The notes under the pieces: model-generated
The model's database searches: none
Told to the model about the DNA's origin: nothing
Seen by the model: the letters and a program-made list of their open reading frames with translations, nothing else
Translations under genes and position numbers: made by a program
Part shown: one piece after another, positions 11,222 to 19,602 of the stretch
Layout: each line of letters begins with the position of its first letter
Numbering within the stretch: the first letter of the stretch is position 1
Assembly (NCBI RefSeq): GCF_043194295.1
Contig: NZ_JBAFVK010000006.1
Strand: one strand, 5' to 3'
Source of the DNA: Xanthobacter autotrophicus
GTDB taxonomy: Bacteria > Pseudomonadota > Alphaproteobacteria > Rhizobiales > Xanthobacteraceae
DNA: 64,000 nucleotides

Positions 11222-12015
11222 GCTTGCCGGATACCCCCATCCCCGCGCTTCTGTCCGCCCCGGACAGCCCGTGCGTGGACAGCCTTATGCCCTCGCCCAA
11301 TTTCGGGCCGCGCCGGGCGAAGGTGGACATGCTGGTGCTGCACTATACCGGCATGGCGAGCGCCGATGCTGCCATCGACCTGCTGCGCACCCCCTCCTCC
11401 GAGGTATCCTGCCATTATGTGGTGCGGGAGGACGGCCGCGTGGTGCAGATGGTGGCCGAGGCGGCGCGGGCGTGGCACGCGGGCCGCTCGTCCTGGGAGG
11501 GGGTCAGCGACACCAATTCCCGCTCCATCGGCATCGAGATCGTCAATGGCGGCCATGATTTCGGCCTGCCGGACTTCCCCGCCGTGCAGATCGCGGCGGT
11601 GATCGCCCTGTGCGCCGACATCCTCACCCGCCAAGCCATCCGCGCCGACCGGGTGCTCGCCCATTCGGACGTGGCCCCGGGGCGCAAGCGCGATCCGGGC
11701 GAGAATTTTCCGTGGGGCGCCCTGCATGCCGCCGGCATCGGCCATCTGGTGCCGCCGTCGCGGGTCGAGGGCGGGCGCTTCTTCATGCTGGGGGATGCCG
11801 GGGAGCCGGTGGCGGCGCTGAAGGCCATGCTCGCGCTCTACGGCTACGGCATCGATCTGACCGACGCTTACGATACCGAAACCGCCGACGTGATAGCCGC
11901 CTTCCAGCGCCATTTCCGCCCCGCCAAGGTGGACGGGGTGGCGGACGCCGCCACCATCCTCACCCTGCGCGACCTGATCGCCACGCGGCCGGGGGAGGAG
12001 CCGGCGGTCACCTGA
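11218..12015 (+). CDS. N-acetylmuramoyl-L-alanine amidase, AmiD/AmpD type
   Basis: The Amidase_2 domain (about 20-175) shows the zinc ligands in LVLHYTGM near residue 41 and in LAHSDVAPGRKRDPG near 150, with the catalytic Glu in IGIEIVNGG. A C-terminal peptidoglycan-binding domain (about 195-255: LKAMLALYGYGIDLTDAYD...VIAAFQRHFRP) follows. It cuts the bond between muramic acid and the stem peptide, in the envelope or in anhydro-muropeptide recycling. No signal peptide is visible, which favours a cytoplasmic recycling role or unconventional export. The start overlaps the stop of the J-domain gene. Confidence 0.9.
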   Translation: MSLPDTPIPALLSAPDSPCVDSLMPSPNFGPRRAKVDMLVLHYTGMASADAAIDLLRTPSSEVSCHYVVREDGRVVQMVAEAARAWHAGRSSWEGVSDTNSRSIGIEIVNGGHDFGLPDFPAVQIAAVIALCADILTRQAIRADRVLAHSDVAPGRKRDPGENFPWGALHAAGIGHLVPPSRVEGGRFFMLGDAGEPVAALKAMLALYGYGIDLTDAYDTETADVIAAFQRHFRPAKVDGVADAATILTLRDLIATRPGEEPAVT

Positions 12016-12030
12016 GCTCGCGGCTGAGCC

Positions 12031-13047
12031 TCAGGCGATGCCGGTCAGCAGCAGATCGTGGATGTGCAGCACGCCCACCGGCGCCTTGCCGTCCACCACC
12101 ATCAACGCCGTGATCTTGCGGCTGTTGAGGATGTTGAGGGCCTCGGAGGCGAGCTGGTCCGGCCGCACCGTCTTGGGCGCGGGGGTCATGATCTCGTCCA
12201 CCGTGCGGGCGGGGAGGTTGTTGGCCATGTGACGGCGCAGGTCGCCGTCGGTGACGATGCCGGTCAGGGCGCCATCCGGGCCCACCACGCCCACGCAGCC
12301 GAGGCCCTTGGTGCTCATTTCCACCAGCGCGGCGCCCATGAGGGTACCGGCCACTACCACGGGCACCGCATCGCCCTGGCGCATCACGTCGCGCACGAAC
12401 TTCAGGCTCGCGCCCAGCTTGCCGCCGGGGTGGAACTGGCGAAAATCGAGAGCGGTGAAGCCCCGGCTCTGCAGCAGCGCCACCGCCAGCGCATCGCCCA
12501 GCGCCAGCTGCATGAGGGTGGAGGTGGTGGGGGCGAGCCCGTGGGGGCAGGCCTCCTGCGCCACCGGCAGGCTCAGCACCACGCTGGCGCTCGAGGCCAG
12601 CGCGCTCTCGGTGTTGGAGGTGAAGGCGATGAGCGGCACGTCGAAGCGACGCGAATAATCCACGATATCGTGCAGTTCCACCGTCTCGCCGGACCAGGAG
12701 AGGGCCACGATCACGTCGTCGGTGGTGATCATGCCGAGGTCGCCGTGGCTGGCCTCGGCGGGGTGGACATAATGGGCCGGCGTGCCGGTGGAGGCGAGGG
12801 TCGCGGCGATCTTGCGCGCCACGTGCCCACTCTTGCCCATGCCGGTGACGATGACCCGGCCGTGGGAATTCTGGATGGTGGCGACCGCCACCTCGAAGGC
12901 CGCGCCGAGCGGGCCTGCCATGGCCTCGGCCAGCGCCGTGAGGCCCGCCTTTTCCGCATCAAGAGTTGCAAGCGCGGAGACCACCGAAGCGGGATGCACG
13001 TGCGACCCGTCGTCGGCCGGGACTTTATTTGCCGGAGAACGCATCAT
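12031..13047 (-). CDS. kdsD: Arabinose-5-phosphate isomerase, KdsD/KpsF family
   Basis: It converts ribulose 5-phosphate to arabinose 5-phosphate, the first step to Kdo for lipopolysaccharide. An N-terminal SIS domain (about 50-185) has VIVTGMGKSGHVARKIAATLASTG-type substrate binding, the YVHPAEASHGDLGM block and SWSGET. Two CBS domains follow (about 215-270 and 280-335). The 338-residue length is standard. The ATG at 13047 lacks a clear ribosome site. The gene is convergent with the amidase gene (15-nt gap) and preceded by a 617-bp non-coding region. No other Kdo gene is adjacent. Confidence 0.93.
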   Translation of the reverse strand: MMRSPANKVPADDGSHVHPASVVSALATLDAEKAGLTALAEAMAGPLGAAFEVAVATIQNSHGRVIVTGMGKSGHVARKIAATLASTGTPAHYVHPAEASHGDLGMITTDDVIVALSWSGETVELHDIVDYSRRFDVPLIAFTSNTESALASSASVVLSLPVAQEACPHGLAPTTSTLMQLALGDALAVALLQSRGFTALDFRQFHPGGKLGASLKFVRDVMRQGDAVPVVVAGTLMGAALVEMSTKGLGCVGVVGPDGALTGIVTDGDLRRHMANNLPARTVDEIMTPAPKTVRPDQLASEALNILNSRKITALMVVDGKAPVGVLHIHDLLLTGIA

Positions 13048-13249
13048 TGCGACTGGATAGCACCGATCGCCGCCAAAGGGGAGAGACGCCCCGCCACGGG
13101 GCGAGCGCCCGGTTGCGAAGAAGGGCCGCCCTGCCCCCTTTTGCGCCTGCGGGGGAGCGACTGTGCGGTCAAGCGGTCCTCCATCTGGGTTTTGAGCGCA
13201 GCCTGGCGTTAAGGATGGGGCGGGGGCGGCGCCTCAAGACGAGAGGGCA

Positions 13250-13356
13250 CCGTCGCCGTCCGGCTTGACCGGACGGCCCGTGGAACGGCGGGGGCAACGC
13301 GGCGGGGCTTGGAAAGGCGGCGATATGGACCCTCCGGTCAAGCCGGAGGGCGACGG
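13250..13356. repeat. Inverted pair of CTTGA-core palindromes
   Basis: The left element is CCGTCCGG-CTTGA-CCGGACGG (13256-13276). The right one is CCCTCCGG-TCAAG-CCGGAGGG (13330-13350), in inverse orientation. The flanks CGTCGCC and GGCGACG also pair. The two stems differ, but each remains perfectly paired. Related elements lie at 49041-49149 and, with core CTTGT, at 29626-29678. These look like REP/BIME-type intergenic palindromes. Confidence 0.75.
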
Positions 13357-13430
13357 GGTGGGAGAAGTGCCGGCTCGCTCTCCCGCGTGGGGGTTGGGGG
13401 GCAGGGTGCGCAGGATCGCGGCGAGCCTTG

Positions 13431-13525
13431 GGAACGAACCGGGAAGATCCAGCCGCAACCGATTCGGTCATGCTGTGTTCCCGCTGCGGGCGCGCCTTGA
13501 AGCCGAGGATGTGCCGGAATGGGAC
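13431..13525. repeat. Dispersed repeat, copy A
   Basis: About 95 bp running from GGAACGAA to GGGAC, with the core GCCGCAACCGATTCGGTC, resemble 31292-31396 closely. The centre ACCGA-T-TCGGT is an 11-bp palindrome in this copy. No coding function is evident. Confidence 0.65.
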
Positions 13526-13664
13526 ACCGCCTTCTCCCATTGAGGCGGACCCGCGGAGGCCGCCTCCCCTCCCAACCCGCCCCCCGATTCCGATCGGCGC
13601 CGATTTGCTCTAGGCTCGCCCCGTTCGATCCACCCGTTCGATCCAGCGAAAGCGCGCCGGCCGC

Positions 13665-15854
13665 ATGTGGTCCCGCCTCTATTGGCTCGCCGTGGGCGGC
13701 CCCCTCGCCGCCGGCCTTCTGGTCATGGGCGCCGATCCCAGCCCGCTGGCGGACGCGCGCAATGGCCTGTTCGACCTCTACCAGCGCGCCGCCCCCCGCG
13801 CCTACGACCCGGACCTGCCGGTGCGCGTGGTGGACGTGGACGAGGCCTCTCTTGCCCGCATCGGCCAGTGGCCGTGGCCCCGCGCCACCGTGGCCCGGCT
13901 GGTGGACAAGCTTAACGCATCGGGCGCCGGCGCCATCGCCTTCGACATGGTGTTCTCCGAGCCGGACCGGCTCGACCCCGCCGCCGTGGTGGGCCTGTTG
14001 CCCGAGGATGTGCGCGCGCCGGTCCAGACCGCTTTGGCCGGGCGCGAGAGCAATGACGAGATCCTCGCCCGCGCCCTCGGTGAAAGCCCGTCGGTGCTGG
14101 GCGCGGTGCTCACCGGCACGCGCACCGGCGCGACCTATCCGGCGAAATGGGGCATCGCCGCCGCCGGGGACGATCCGCTCGCCTTCGTGCCGCGCTTTGC
14201 CGGCGCGGTGGCGCCCCTGCCGGGCCTTGCGGGGGCGGCCAAGGGCATCGGCGCGTTGAACTGGCTGCCCGACCGCGATCAGGTGGTGCGCCGCGTGCCC
14301 CTGCTGCTCGCGCTCGACGGCAAGCTGGTGCCCGGCCTCGGCGCCGAGGCGCTCCGGGTGGCTCAGGGCGCGACCACCTATGTGGTGCGCGCTTCCAACG
14401 CCAGCGGCGATGAAGGCTTCGGCACCCAGTCCGGCATCACGGCGGTGAAGATCGGCGCCCTCGACGTGCCCACCGACTCCCAAGGGGAGGTGCGGGTGCG
14501 CTTTACCCCCACCGACCCGCGCCGCTTCCTCTCCGCCGCCGCCGTGCTGGACGGCACCGTGCCGCGGGAGGAGCTGGAGGGCCGCATCGTGCTGGTGGGC
14601 ACCAGCGCCGCCGGCCTCATGGACACGCGGGCCACCCCCATCGACGCGGCGGTGGCGGGGGTGGAGATCCAGGCCCAGCTCATCGAGCACTTGGTGAGCG
14701 GGGCCAATCTGGTGCGTCCGGACTGGGCGCGCGGCGCCGAAATGGTGCTCACGGCGGTGCTGGGCCTGCTGCTGGCCCTGGTGCTGCCCCGCGTCTCGGC
14801 GCTGGCGGCGGGGGTGGCGGGACTTGGGGTGGTGGCGGCGCTGGCGGCGGGGGCATGGTTCGCCTTCACACGGCTCGACCTGCTGCTCGATCCCATGGGG
14901 CCGGGCTGGGCGGTGCTCGGTGTCTATCTCATGGGGGTGCTGGCGCTCTATCGTGACGAGCAGAAGCAGAAGAAATGGGTGCGCTCGGTGTTCGGCCGCT
15001 TCGTCTCGCCGCAGGTGGTGGAGAAGCTGGCGGAAAATCCCGAGCGCCTGGTGCTCGGCGGCGAGACGCGGGAGATCACCATCCTGTTCTGCGACCTGCG
15101 CGATTTCACGTCCCTCTCGGAGACCATGGACGCGCAGGCGCTCACCCGATTCATGAACGCTTACCTCACGCCCATGACCGAAGTGGTGCTCGCCCATGGC
15201 GGCACCATCGACAAATATATCGGTGACGCCATCATGGCGTTCTGGAACGCGCCCATGGACGACCCGGCCCACGCCCGCAACGCCGCCCTGTGCGCGCTGG
15301 CCATGTCGGCTCGGCTCGATGCGCTGAACGTGGAATGGCGCCGGCAGGCGGAGGCGGCGGGACGGCCGTTCTCGCCGGTGCGCTGCGGCATCGGGCTCGC
15401 CACCGGGCCGTGCTGCGTGGGCAATCTCGGCTCGGACCAGCGGCTCGAATATTCCTGCCTCGGGGATGACGTGAACCTCGCCTCGCGCATCGAAGGGGCG
15501 ACCAAGTCCATGCGCGTGGACATCCTCGTCTCCGAGGCGACGCGCGCCGCCGTGGCGGACCTGCCGTTCCTCGAGGCCGACCTCCTGATGCTGAAGGGCA
15601 AGTCGCGGGCAAGCCAGCTCTATTTGCTGGCGGGCGACGCCGCCTTCGCCGGCTCTGATGCCTTTGACACGCTGGCCCGGCGCCATGCGGCGCTGATGTC
15701 GGCCTACGGCGCCGGCCATTTTTCTCTGGCCCGCGCCGCCGCCGAGGCGCTGGCGAGCGAAGGCCCGGACCGCCTCTCGCGCTTCTACACGCTCTATGCC
15801 GAGAGGTGCCAAGATGCCTCCACCACCCCGACGCCTGCCGGAAGCATCAGCTAG
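13665..15854 (+). CDS. CHASE2-domain adenylate/guanylate cyclase
   Basis: This is a class III nucleotide cyclase with an extracytoplasmic CHASE2 sensor (about 30-345), three membrane helices (about 357-430) and a cytoplasmic catalytic domain (about 465-640). Catalytic residues are intact: metal-binding D477 (FCDLRDFT) and D521 (IDKYIGDAIM), purine-contacting K517, and transition-state N604 and R608 (VNLASR). The position usually Asp or Thr for base choice is Ser597, so cAMP versus cGMP cannot be called with certainty, though cAMP is more likely for the family. A C-terminal tail of about 80 helical residues follows. The next genes are a degenerate ABC protein and a cyclic-nucleotide-binding protein, implying a local signalling module. 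Confidence 0.92.
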   Translation: MWSRLYWLAVGGPLAAGLLVMGADPSPLADARNGLFDLYQRAAPRAYDPDLPVRVVDVDEASLARIGQWPWPRATVARLVDKLNASGAGAIAFDMVFSEPDRLDPAAVVGLLPEDVRAPVQTALAGRESNDEILARALGESPSVLGAVLTGTRTGATYPAKWGIAAAGDDPLAFVPRFAGAVAPLPGLAGAAKGIGALNWLPDRDQVVRRVPLLLALDGKLVPGLGAEALRVAQGATTYVVRASNASGDEGFGTQSGITAVKIGALDVPTDSQGEVRVRFTPTDPRRFLSAAAVLDGTVPREELEGRIVLVGTSAAGLMDTRATPIDAAVAGVEIQAQLIEHLVSGANLVRPDWARGAEMVLTAVLGLLLALVLPRVSALAAGVAGLGVVAALAAGAWFAFTRLDLLLDPMGPGWAVLGVYLMGVLALYRDEQKQKKWVRSVFGRFVSPQVVEKLAENPERLVLGGETREITILFCDLRDFTSLSETMDAQALTRFMNAYLTPMTEVVLAHGGTIDKYIGDAIMAFWNAPMDDPAHARNAALCALAMSARLDALNVEWRRQAEAAGRPFSPVRCGIGLATGPCCVGNLGSDQRLEYSCLGDDVNLASRIEGATKSMRVDILVSEATRAAVADLPFLEADLLMLKGKSRASQLYLLAGDAAFAGSDAFDTLARRHAALMSAYGAGHFSLARAAAEALASEGPDRLSRFYTLYAERCQDASTTPTPAGSIS

Positions 15855-15914
15855 AGCGTATCCCTGGGCCGCTTCGCGCTTGCAAACCGGCCGCTGCGTC
15901 AGCAAAACGGTTCC

Positions 15915-18590
15915 ATGAGCGGCGTGCCCTCCACCCCTCCTGACAGCAAGACACACGCTCCGGCCCGGCAGGGTGCGGCATCCGACGGCGCACTGCCCCG
16001 CGACGTGCTCGGCTACCTCTGGCGGGCGGCTCCGGCGAGCCATATCAAGCTGTTCGCCCTCGTCCTCATGCTGCTGCCCTTCAACTATGCCTCGCTGGAA
16101 CTGCCGCGCCTCATTGTCAACGGCGTGACGGACGCCATCGGCGGCAAGGTTCCCCGCCTGCTGGAGCTCGACATCGGCCTGCCCGACGCATTGGGTGGCT
16201 TCGTGCTGTTCCGCTCTCAGGGCTTCGAGGTGAGCGCCTTCGGGCTGCTCGCCGGGCTCGCGCTGGTGCTGTTCGCGCTGCAGCTGATCCAGCAGCACAT
16301 CACCCGCCTCATCGAGATGGCGAAGGCGCGGCTTGGCGAGCGCATCATCGTCGGCCTCAGGCGCCAGCTGTTCGATGTGATCCAGCGGCTGCGGCCGGAA
16401 GCGCCCATGAAGAGCAAGGCGCTGGAGGTGGGCAACATGATGCGGTTCGAGGTGGGGCCCATCTCCCCCTTCGCCGGCATGGCCTTCGCCCAGCCGCTGA
16501 AATCCGCCGGCCTCATCGGCTCGGCGACCCTGCTCATCTTTACCCAGAACGCGGTGCTGGGCGGCTTCGCCATCGGCATTCTCGTGCTCAACTACGTTCT
16601 GCTGGGCATCCAGCGGAAGGACAATGCCCACAAGCTGCAGGTCTACCAGCGCGAGGCGGTGGCGCTGGGCAAACGGGTGATGGCGGGCATCGACCGCCTG
16701 CCCCTTGTCCACGGCTTCGCCACCAGCCCGTTCGAGCGCGGCGCGGTGGACCATCGCCTCGGCATCGTCTCCGAGGCCAGCCTCGACCTGAAGCGGCAGA
16801 ACTTCACCGACCGGGTGCTCAACCTGCTGATGTCAGACGTGCCGACACTGGTGTTCTATTCAGTGGGCGGCTGGCTGGCCTTGTCGGGCGCCATCAACAT
16901 CGGCCAGCTGGTGGCAGTGGTGGCGGCCTACGGCCAGATTCCCGAGCCCCTGAAAGAGCTGATCGACTGGGACGAGAAGCGGGTCATCGCCCAGGTGCGC
17001 TACGATTTCGCTCGCTATTACCTTGAAACCCGGGAGGTCTGGCCGCAGGGCTCGCAGGAGCTGCCGCCCGGCCCGGAACCGGCCTTCGACGGCAGCCTCA
17101 AGGTGGCGGACCTCGGCGTGGTGGACCCGGCCGGCAGCGTGCTGCTGGACGGCGTGAGCTTCGAGGTACCTCCCGGCACGGCGGTGGCCCTCAAGGGCCC
17201 CGACGCCGGCGGCAAGCATGCGGTGGCCCGCGTGTGCGGCCGCGCCATCTCGCTCTACAGCGGCACCGTGCGCATGGGCGGGCACGATCTCGCCCATGTC
17301 CCGGAGGCCGTGGTGGGGCGGCACGTGGCCTATGCCGGCGGCGATCCCATCGTCATCACCGGCACGTTGCGGACCAACCTGCTGTTTGCGCTGGAGCGAC
17401 GGCCCGGCCGCGCCCTGACGGAGGCCGTGGACCTCGCCGCCCTCGGCCTCGCCGACGATGTCGCGGATTTGGCGGCGCTGGACCGCAAGGCCCTTGCCGC
17501 CCTCGCCGGAGCAGGCCTCGGGGATCTCGTGGTGCGGCTCGGCCTGGAGCGGCGGCTGGATCCGGACCAGGCCCCGGCGCTGGCCGAGCGCATCGTCTCC
17601 CTGCGTGCGGCGGTCACCGATGCCGTGGCCCAGCGGCAGGCGCAAAGCGGGCGGGTGCTGATCGAGCCGTTCCGTTTCGCCGCCTTCAACCGCTGGATGA
17701 CGCTGGCCGAGAACATCCTGTTCGCCACCCCGCTGAACGACACCCGTGGTGCCGCTTCCCTCCTGGCAGAGCCGGGGCTCTTGCCGTTGCTGGAGAAGGC
17801 AGGGCTTGCCTCCGACCTGATCGCGCTGGGCCGCTCCGCCCTGCGCATCCTGTCCGAGCTGGCCGGCGGTCCCGAAGATCTGGCCGGCATCGACACCAAG
17901 GGCCTGCTGCGCGCGGAGGAGATGGGTGAAGCCCGGGCGCTCGCCACCCGCATGGAGGATGCCCCCTCGCCGGACGAGCGGGCGCTGCTGTTGCGCATCG
18001 CCGGCCGCTATTGCGAGCCGCGCCACCGCTTCGGGCTTCTCGACGAGGCGTGGCAGGATCAGGCGCTGGCCGGCCGCGCCCAGCTCGCGCACCTCAAGGA
18101 CGTGTCGGGCATTCCCCTCGCCCGCTATCAGCCCGACAGCTATTGCCGGGCGCTGACGGTGCGCGACAACCTGCTGTTCGGCCGCATCGCCGCCGACCGC
18201 GCCGGTGCCGCGGCGGTGGTGGACGAGATCGTCCGCGAATGCCTGGCGCTGGATGCGCTGATCGACCAGGTGGAGCGCCTCAGCCTCGATGTGGCGGTGG
18301 GGGAAGGCGGCCTGCCCCTGTCGGCGGCCGAACGCGGCAAGCTCACGCTGGCGCGCTGCCTGCTGGCTGACCCCGCCATCCTCGTCATCGACGATGCGCT
18401 GGTGCCCCTGTCCCCGGCCGAGCAGAGCCAGCTCATCGGCTCGGTGCTGGCGGGGCGGACGGGGCGCACCACCCTGGTGGTGCTGGACGCCGGCGAGCCG
18501 CTCGACCTGTTCGCGCAGGTGATCGTGCTTGCCCACGGACAGGTGGAGCGGGTGGAGGCCGGGGCGGCGCTGGCGGCCACTGGTACGTGA
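15915..18590 (+). CDS. ABC-exporter-like membrane protein with degenerate, expanded nucleotide-binding domain
   Basis: An ABC exporter-type membrane domain (about 40-350, five or six hydrophobic segments) is followed by a much altered ATPase domain (about 395-880 instead of about 240 residues). Walker A reads GPDAGGKHA (428-436), with Lys kept but the following Ser/Thr replaced. The signature is LPLSAAERGKLTLAR (800-814), and Walker B is AILVIDDAL (821-829) with Asp for the catalytic Glu. The switch His is absent (LVVLDAGEP). The segment after a Q-loop occurs three times (TLRTNLLFA 484-492, TLAENILFA 596-604, TVRDNLLFG 748-756). It may bind ATP but is unlikely to hydrolyse it normally. It lies 60 nt after the cyclase gene and 101 nt before the cyclic-nucleotide-binding gene. 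Confidence 0.85.
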   Translation: MSGVPSTPPDSKTHAPARQGAASDGALPRDVLGYLWRAAPASHIKLFALVLMLLPFNYASLELPRLIVNGVTDAIGGKVPRLLELDIGLPDALGGFVLFRSQGFEVSAFGLLAGLALVLFALQLIQQHITRLIEMAKARLGERIIVGLRRQLFDVIQRLRPEAPMKSKALEVGNMMRFEVGPISPFAGMAFAQPLKSAGLIGSATLLIFTQNAVLGGFAIGILVLNYVLLGIQRKDNAHKLQVYQREAVALGKRVMAGIDRLPLVHGFATSPFERGAVDHRLGIVSEASLDLKRQNFTDRVLNLLMSDVPTLVFYSVGGWLALSGAINIGQLVAVVAAYGQIPEPLKELIDWDEKRVIAQVRYDFARYYLETREVWPQGSQELPPGPEPAFDGSLKVADLGVVDPAGSVLLDGVSFEVPPGTAVALKGPDAGGKHAVARVCGRAISLYSGTVRMGGHDLAHVPEAVVGRHVAYAGGDPIVITGTLRTNLLFALERRPGRALTEAVDLAALGLADDVADLAALDRKALAALAGAGLGDLVVRLGLERRLDPDQAPALAERIVSLRAAVTDAVAQRQAQSGRVLIEPFRFAAFNRWMTLAENILFATPLNDTRGAASLLAEPGLLPLLEKAGLASDLIALGRSALRILSELAGGPEDLAGIDTKGLLRAEEMGEARALATRMEDAPSPDERALLLRIAGRYCEPRHRFGLLDEAWQDQALAGRAQLAHLKDVSGIPLARYQPDSYCRALTVRDNLLFGRIAADRAGAAAVVDEIVRECLALDALIDQVERLSLDVAVGEGGLPLSAAERGKLTLARCLLADPAILVIDDALVPLSPAEQSQLIGSVLAGRTGRTTLVVLDAGEPLDLFAQVIVLAHGQVERVEAGAALAATGT

Positions 18591-18677
18591 CACGGCAAGA
18601 GATTGAGTTTCACGTAACGAAAACGCGCTAAAATGCCCGCAAGGCAGGGGGGCACCCCAGGCCCAGAACAACGAAGA

Positions 18678-18695
18678 ATGAGCAGGGAAGAATGA
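18678..18695 (+). other. Five-codon leader ORF overlapping the CNBD gene start
   Basis: ATG AGC AGG GAA GAA TGA ends inside the start codon region of the next gene, whose ATG is at 18692. It arises from a 14-nt-spaced duplication of GAAGAATGAG (18673-18682 and 18687-18696). Its GGGAAGA also serves as ribosome site for the main gene. Translational coupling is possible but unproven. Confidence 0.4.
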
Positions 18696-19135
18696 GTATC
18701 GAAGACGAGGCGCGCACGCTTGCCCGCATCCCCATGTTCCGCGACCTGGAGCCGAGCCAGCTGCGTCTGCTCGCCTTCTCGGCGGCGCGACTGGATGTGG
18801 CGCCAGGCGACGTGCTGTTCGCCCAGGGCGAGGCGCCGGACGCCGCCTATGTGGTGCTTGAGGGCACCGCGGTGATCGAGGTGGCGGCGGGCGGCACCGC
18901 CCATGAGGTGGCGCGGCTCGGCCGCGACACGGTGGTGGGCGAGATGGGCGTACTCACCGGCGAGCCGCGCACCGCCACGGTACGGGCCGGCGAGCCCATG
19001 AGCGTGCTGCGCATGGAGACCGACCTGTTCCTGAATCTGTTGGACAAGACCCCGTCGCTGGCCCGCTCGGTGCTGCGCGACCTCGCCTTCCGCCTGCAGG
19101 AGACCACGCAGGCCCTGGTGAAGGCGAGAGGGTGA
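18692..19135 (+). CDS. Stand-alone cyclic-nucleotide-binding domain protein
   Basis: The 147-residue protein is a single CRP-type cNMP-binding domain (about 12-125) without DNA-binding or kinase output. The phosphate-binding cassette is well kept: GEMGVLTGEPRTATVRA (about 86-102) has the Glu for the ribose and the Arg for the cyclic phosphate, so cAMP or cGMP binding is plausible. A short helix (LLDKTPSLARSVLRDLAFRLQE) ends it. AGGGAAG precedes the ATG. Located after the cyclase and the degenerate ABC protein, it is most simply the receptor that conveys the cyclase signal, perhaps to that membrane protein. The C-terminus ends in a 14-nt tandem repeat. Confidence 0.88.
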   Translation: MSIEDEARTLARIPMFRDLEPSQLRLLAFSAARLDVAPGDVLFAQGEAPDAAYVVLEGTAVIEVAAGGTAHEVARLGRDTVVGEMGVLTGEPRTATVRAGEPMSVLRMETDLFLNLLDKTPSLARSVLRDLAFRLQETTQALVKARG

Positions 19136-19154
19136 AGGCGAGAGGGTGAAGGCG
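19118..19154 (+). repeat. 14-nt tandem repeat across the CNBD stop codon
   Basis: The unit GTGAAGGCGAGAGG occurs at 19118-19131 and 19132-19145, followed by a partial third copy to 19154. The stop codon (19133-19135) falls at the start of the second unit, so gain of further units would not change the protein. Confidence 0.8.
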
Positions 19155-19191
19155 CGCGGCTGACCCCTCCCCGGCGGCCCGACGCGCGATG

Positions 19192-19557
19192 TCAGCCGCG
19201 CCGGCGCAGGATCTTGAGGCGCCCCAAAAGTTCGGCCACCGCCTCCGGCGGCAAGTGGCTGATCTCTCGGGCAAGCAGGTTTGCCAGCTCCGTGGCCTGC
19301 GGGCTCAGGTCCGCCGTGTCCACCACCACGCGGGGCTGGGACAGTTCGGCGAGGCGCTGGAGATCTTCCGCCTCGTCCCAGATCACGTTGAAATACGCGA
19401 TGATCCGCTGCACCAGCGCCCAGGTGGGCTTGCCCCTCTTGCCGGTTTCCAGCGCCGACAGATAGGTGGGCGTGACCCCGATGGCGCGGGCCATTTCGGT
19501 GAGAGTCACGTTCCGGTCCGCGCGCAGGTCGCGCACCCGACGTCCGAACGGCGTCAT
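19192..19557 (-). CDS. XRE-family (Cro/CI-type HTH) transcriptional regulator
   Basis: The 121-residue protein has an N-terminal HTH_3 domain (about 3-60: FGRRVRDLRADRNVTLTEMARAIG then TPTYLSALETGKRGKP) and a helical C-terminal part (about 65-121) ending in basic residues. In the longer open frame the first 11 residues are unlikely. The ATG at 19557 starts the family-like MTPFGRRVRDLR and has AGGGAC upstream. It is convergent with the CNBD gene. Target genes cannot be inferred. Confidence 0.85.
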   Translation of the reverse strand: MTPFGRRVRDLRADRNVTLTEMARAIGVTPTYLSALETGKRGKPTWALVQRIIAYFNVIWDEAEDLQRLAELSQPRVVVDTADLSPQATELANLLAREISHLPPEAVAELLGRLKILRRRG

Positions 19558-19602
19558 CTCATGTCCCTGCCGCCCCGCACAGCGGGGCATTTCGCGCCGA
19601 AG

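Larger units (their letters stand above)
13048..13664. other. 617-bp repeat-rich intergenic region
   Basis: No supportable gene. The frames crossing it are low-complexity translations of repeats. It contains a pair of inverted CTTGA-core mini-palindromes (13256-13276 and 13330-13350) and one copy of a dispersed element about 95 bp long (13431-13525). The promoter of kdsD (minus) and of the cyclase gene (plus) must lie here, but I cannot point to them. Confidence 0.6.

Noticed and set aside
13338..16754. Minus-strand frame of 1138 codons
   Set aside because: It is antisense to the cyclase and ABC genes, His/Arg/Gly-rich and without domains, a usual shadow in high-GC DNA.
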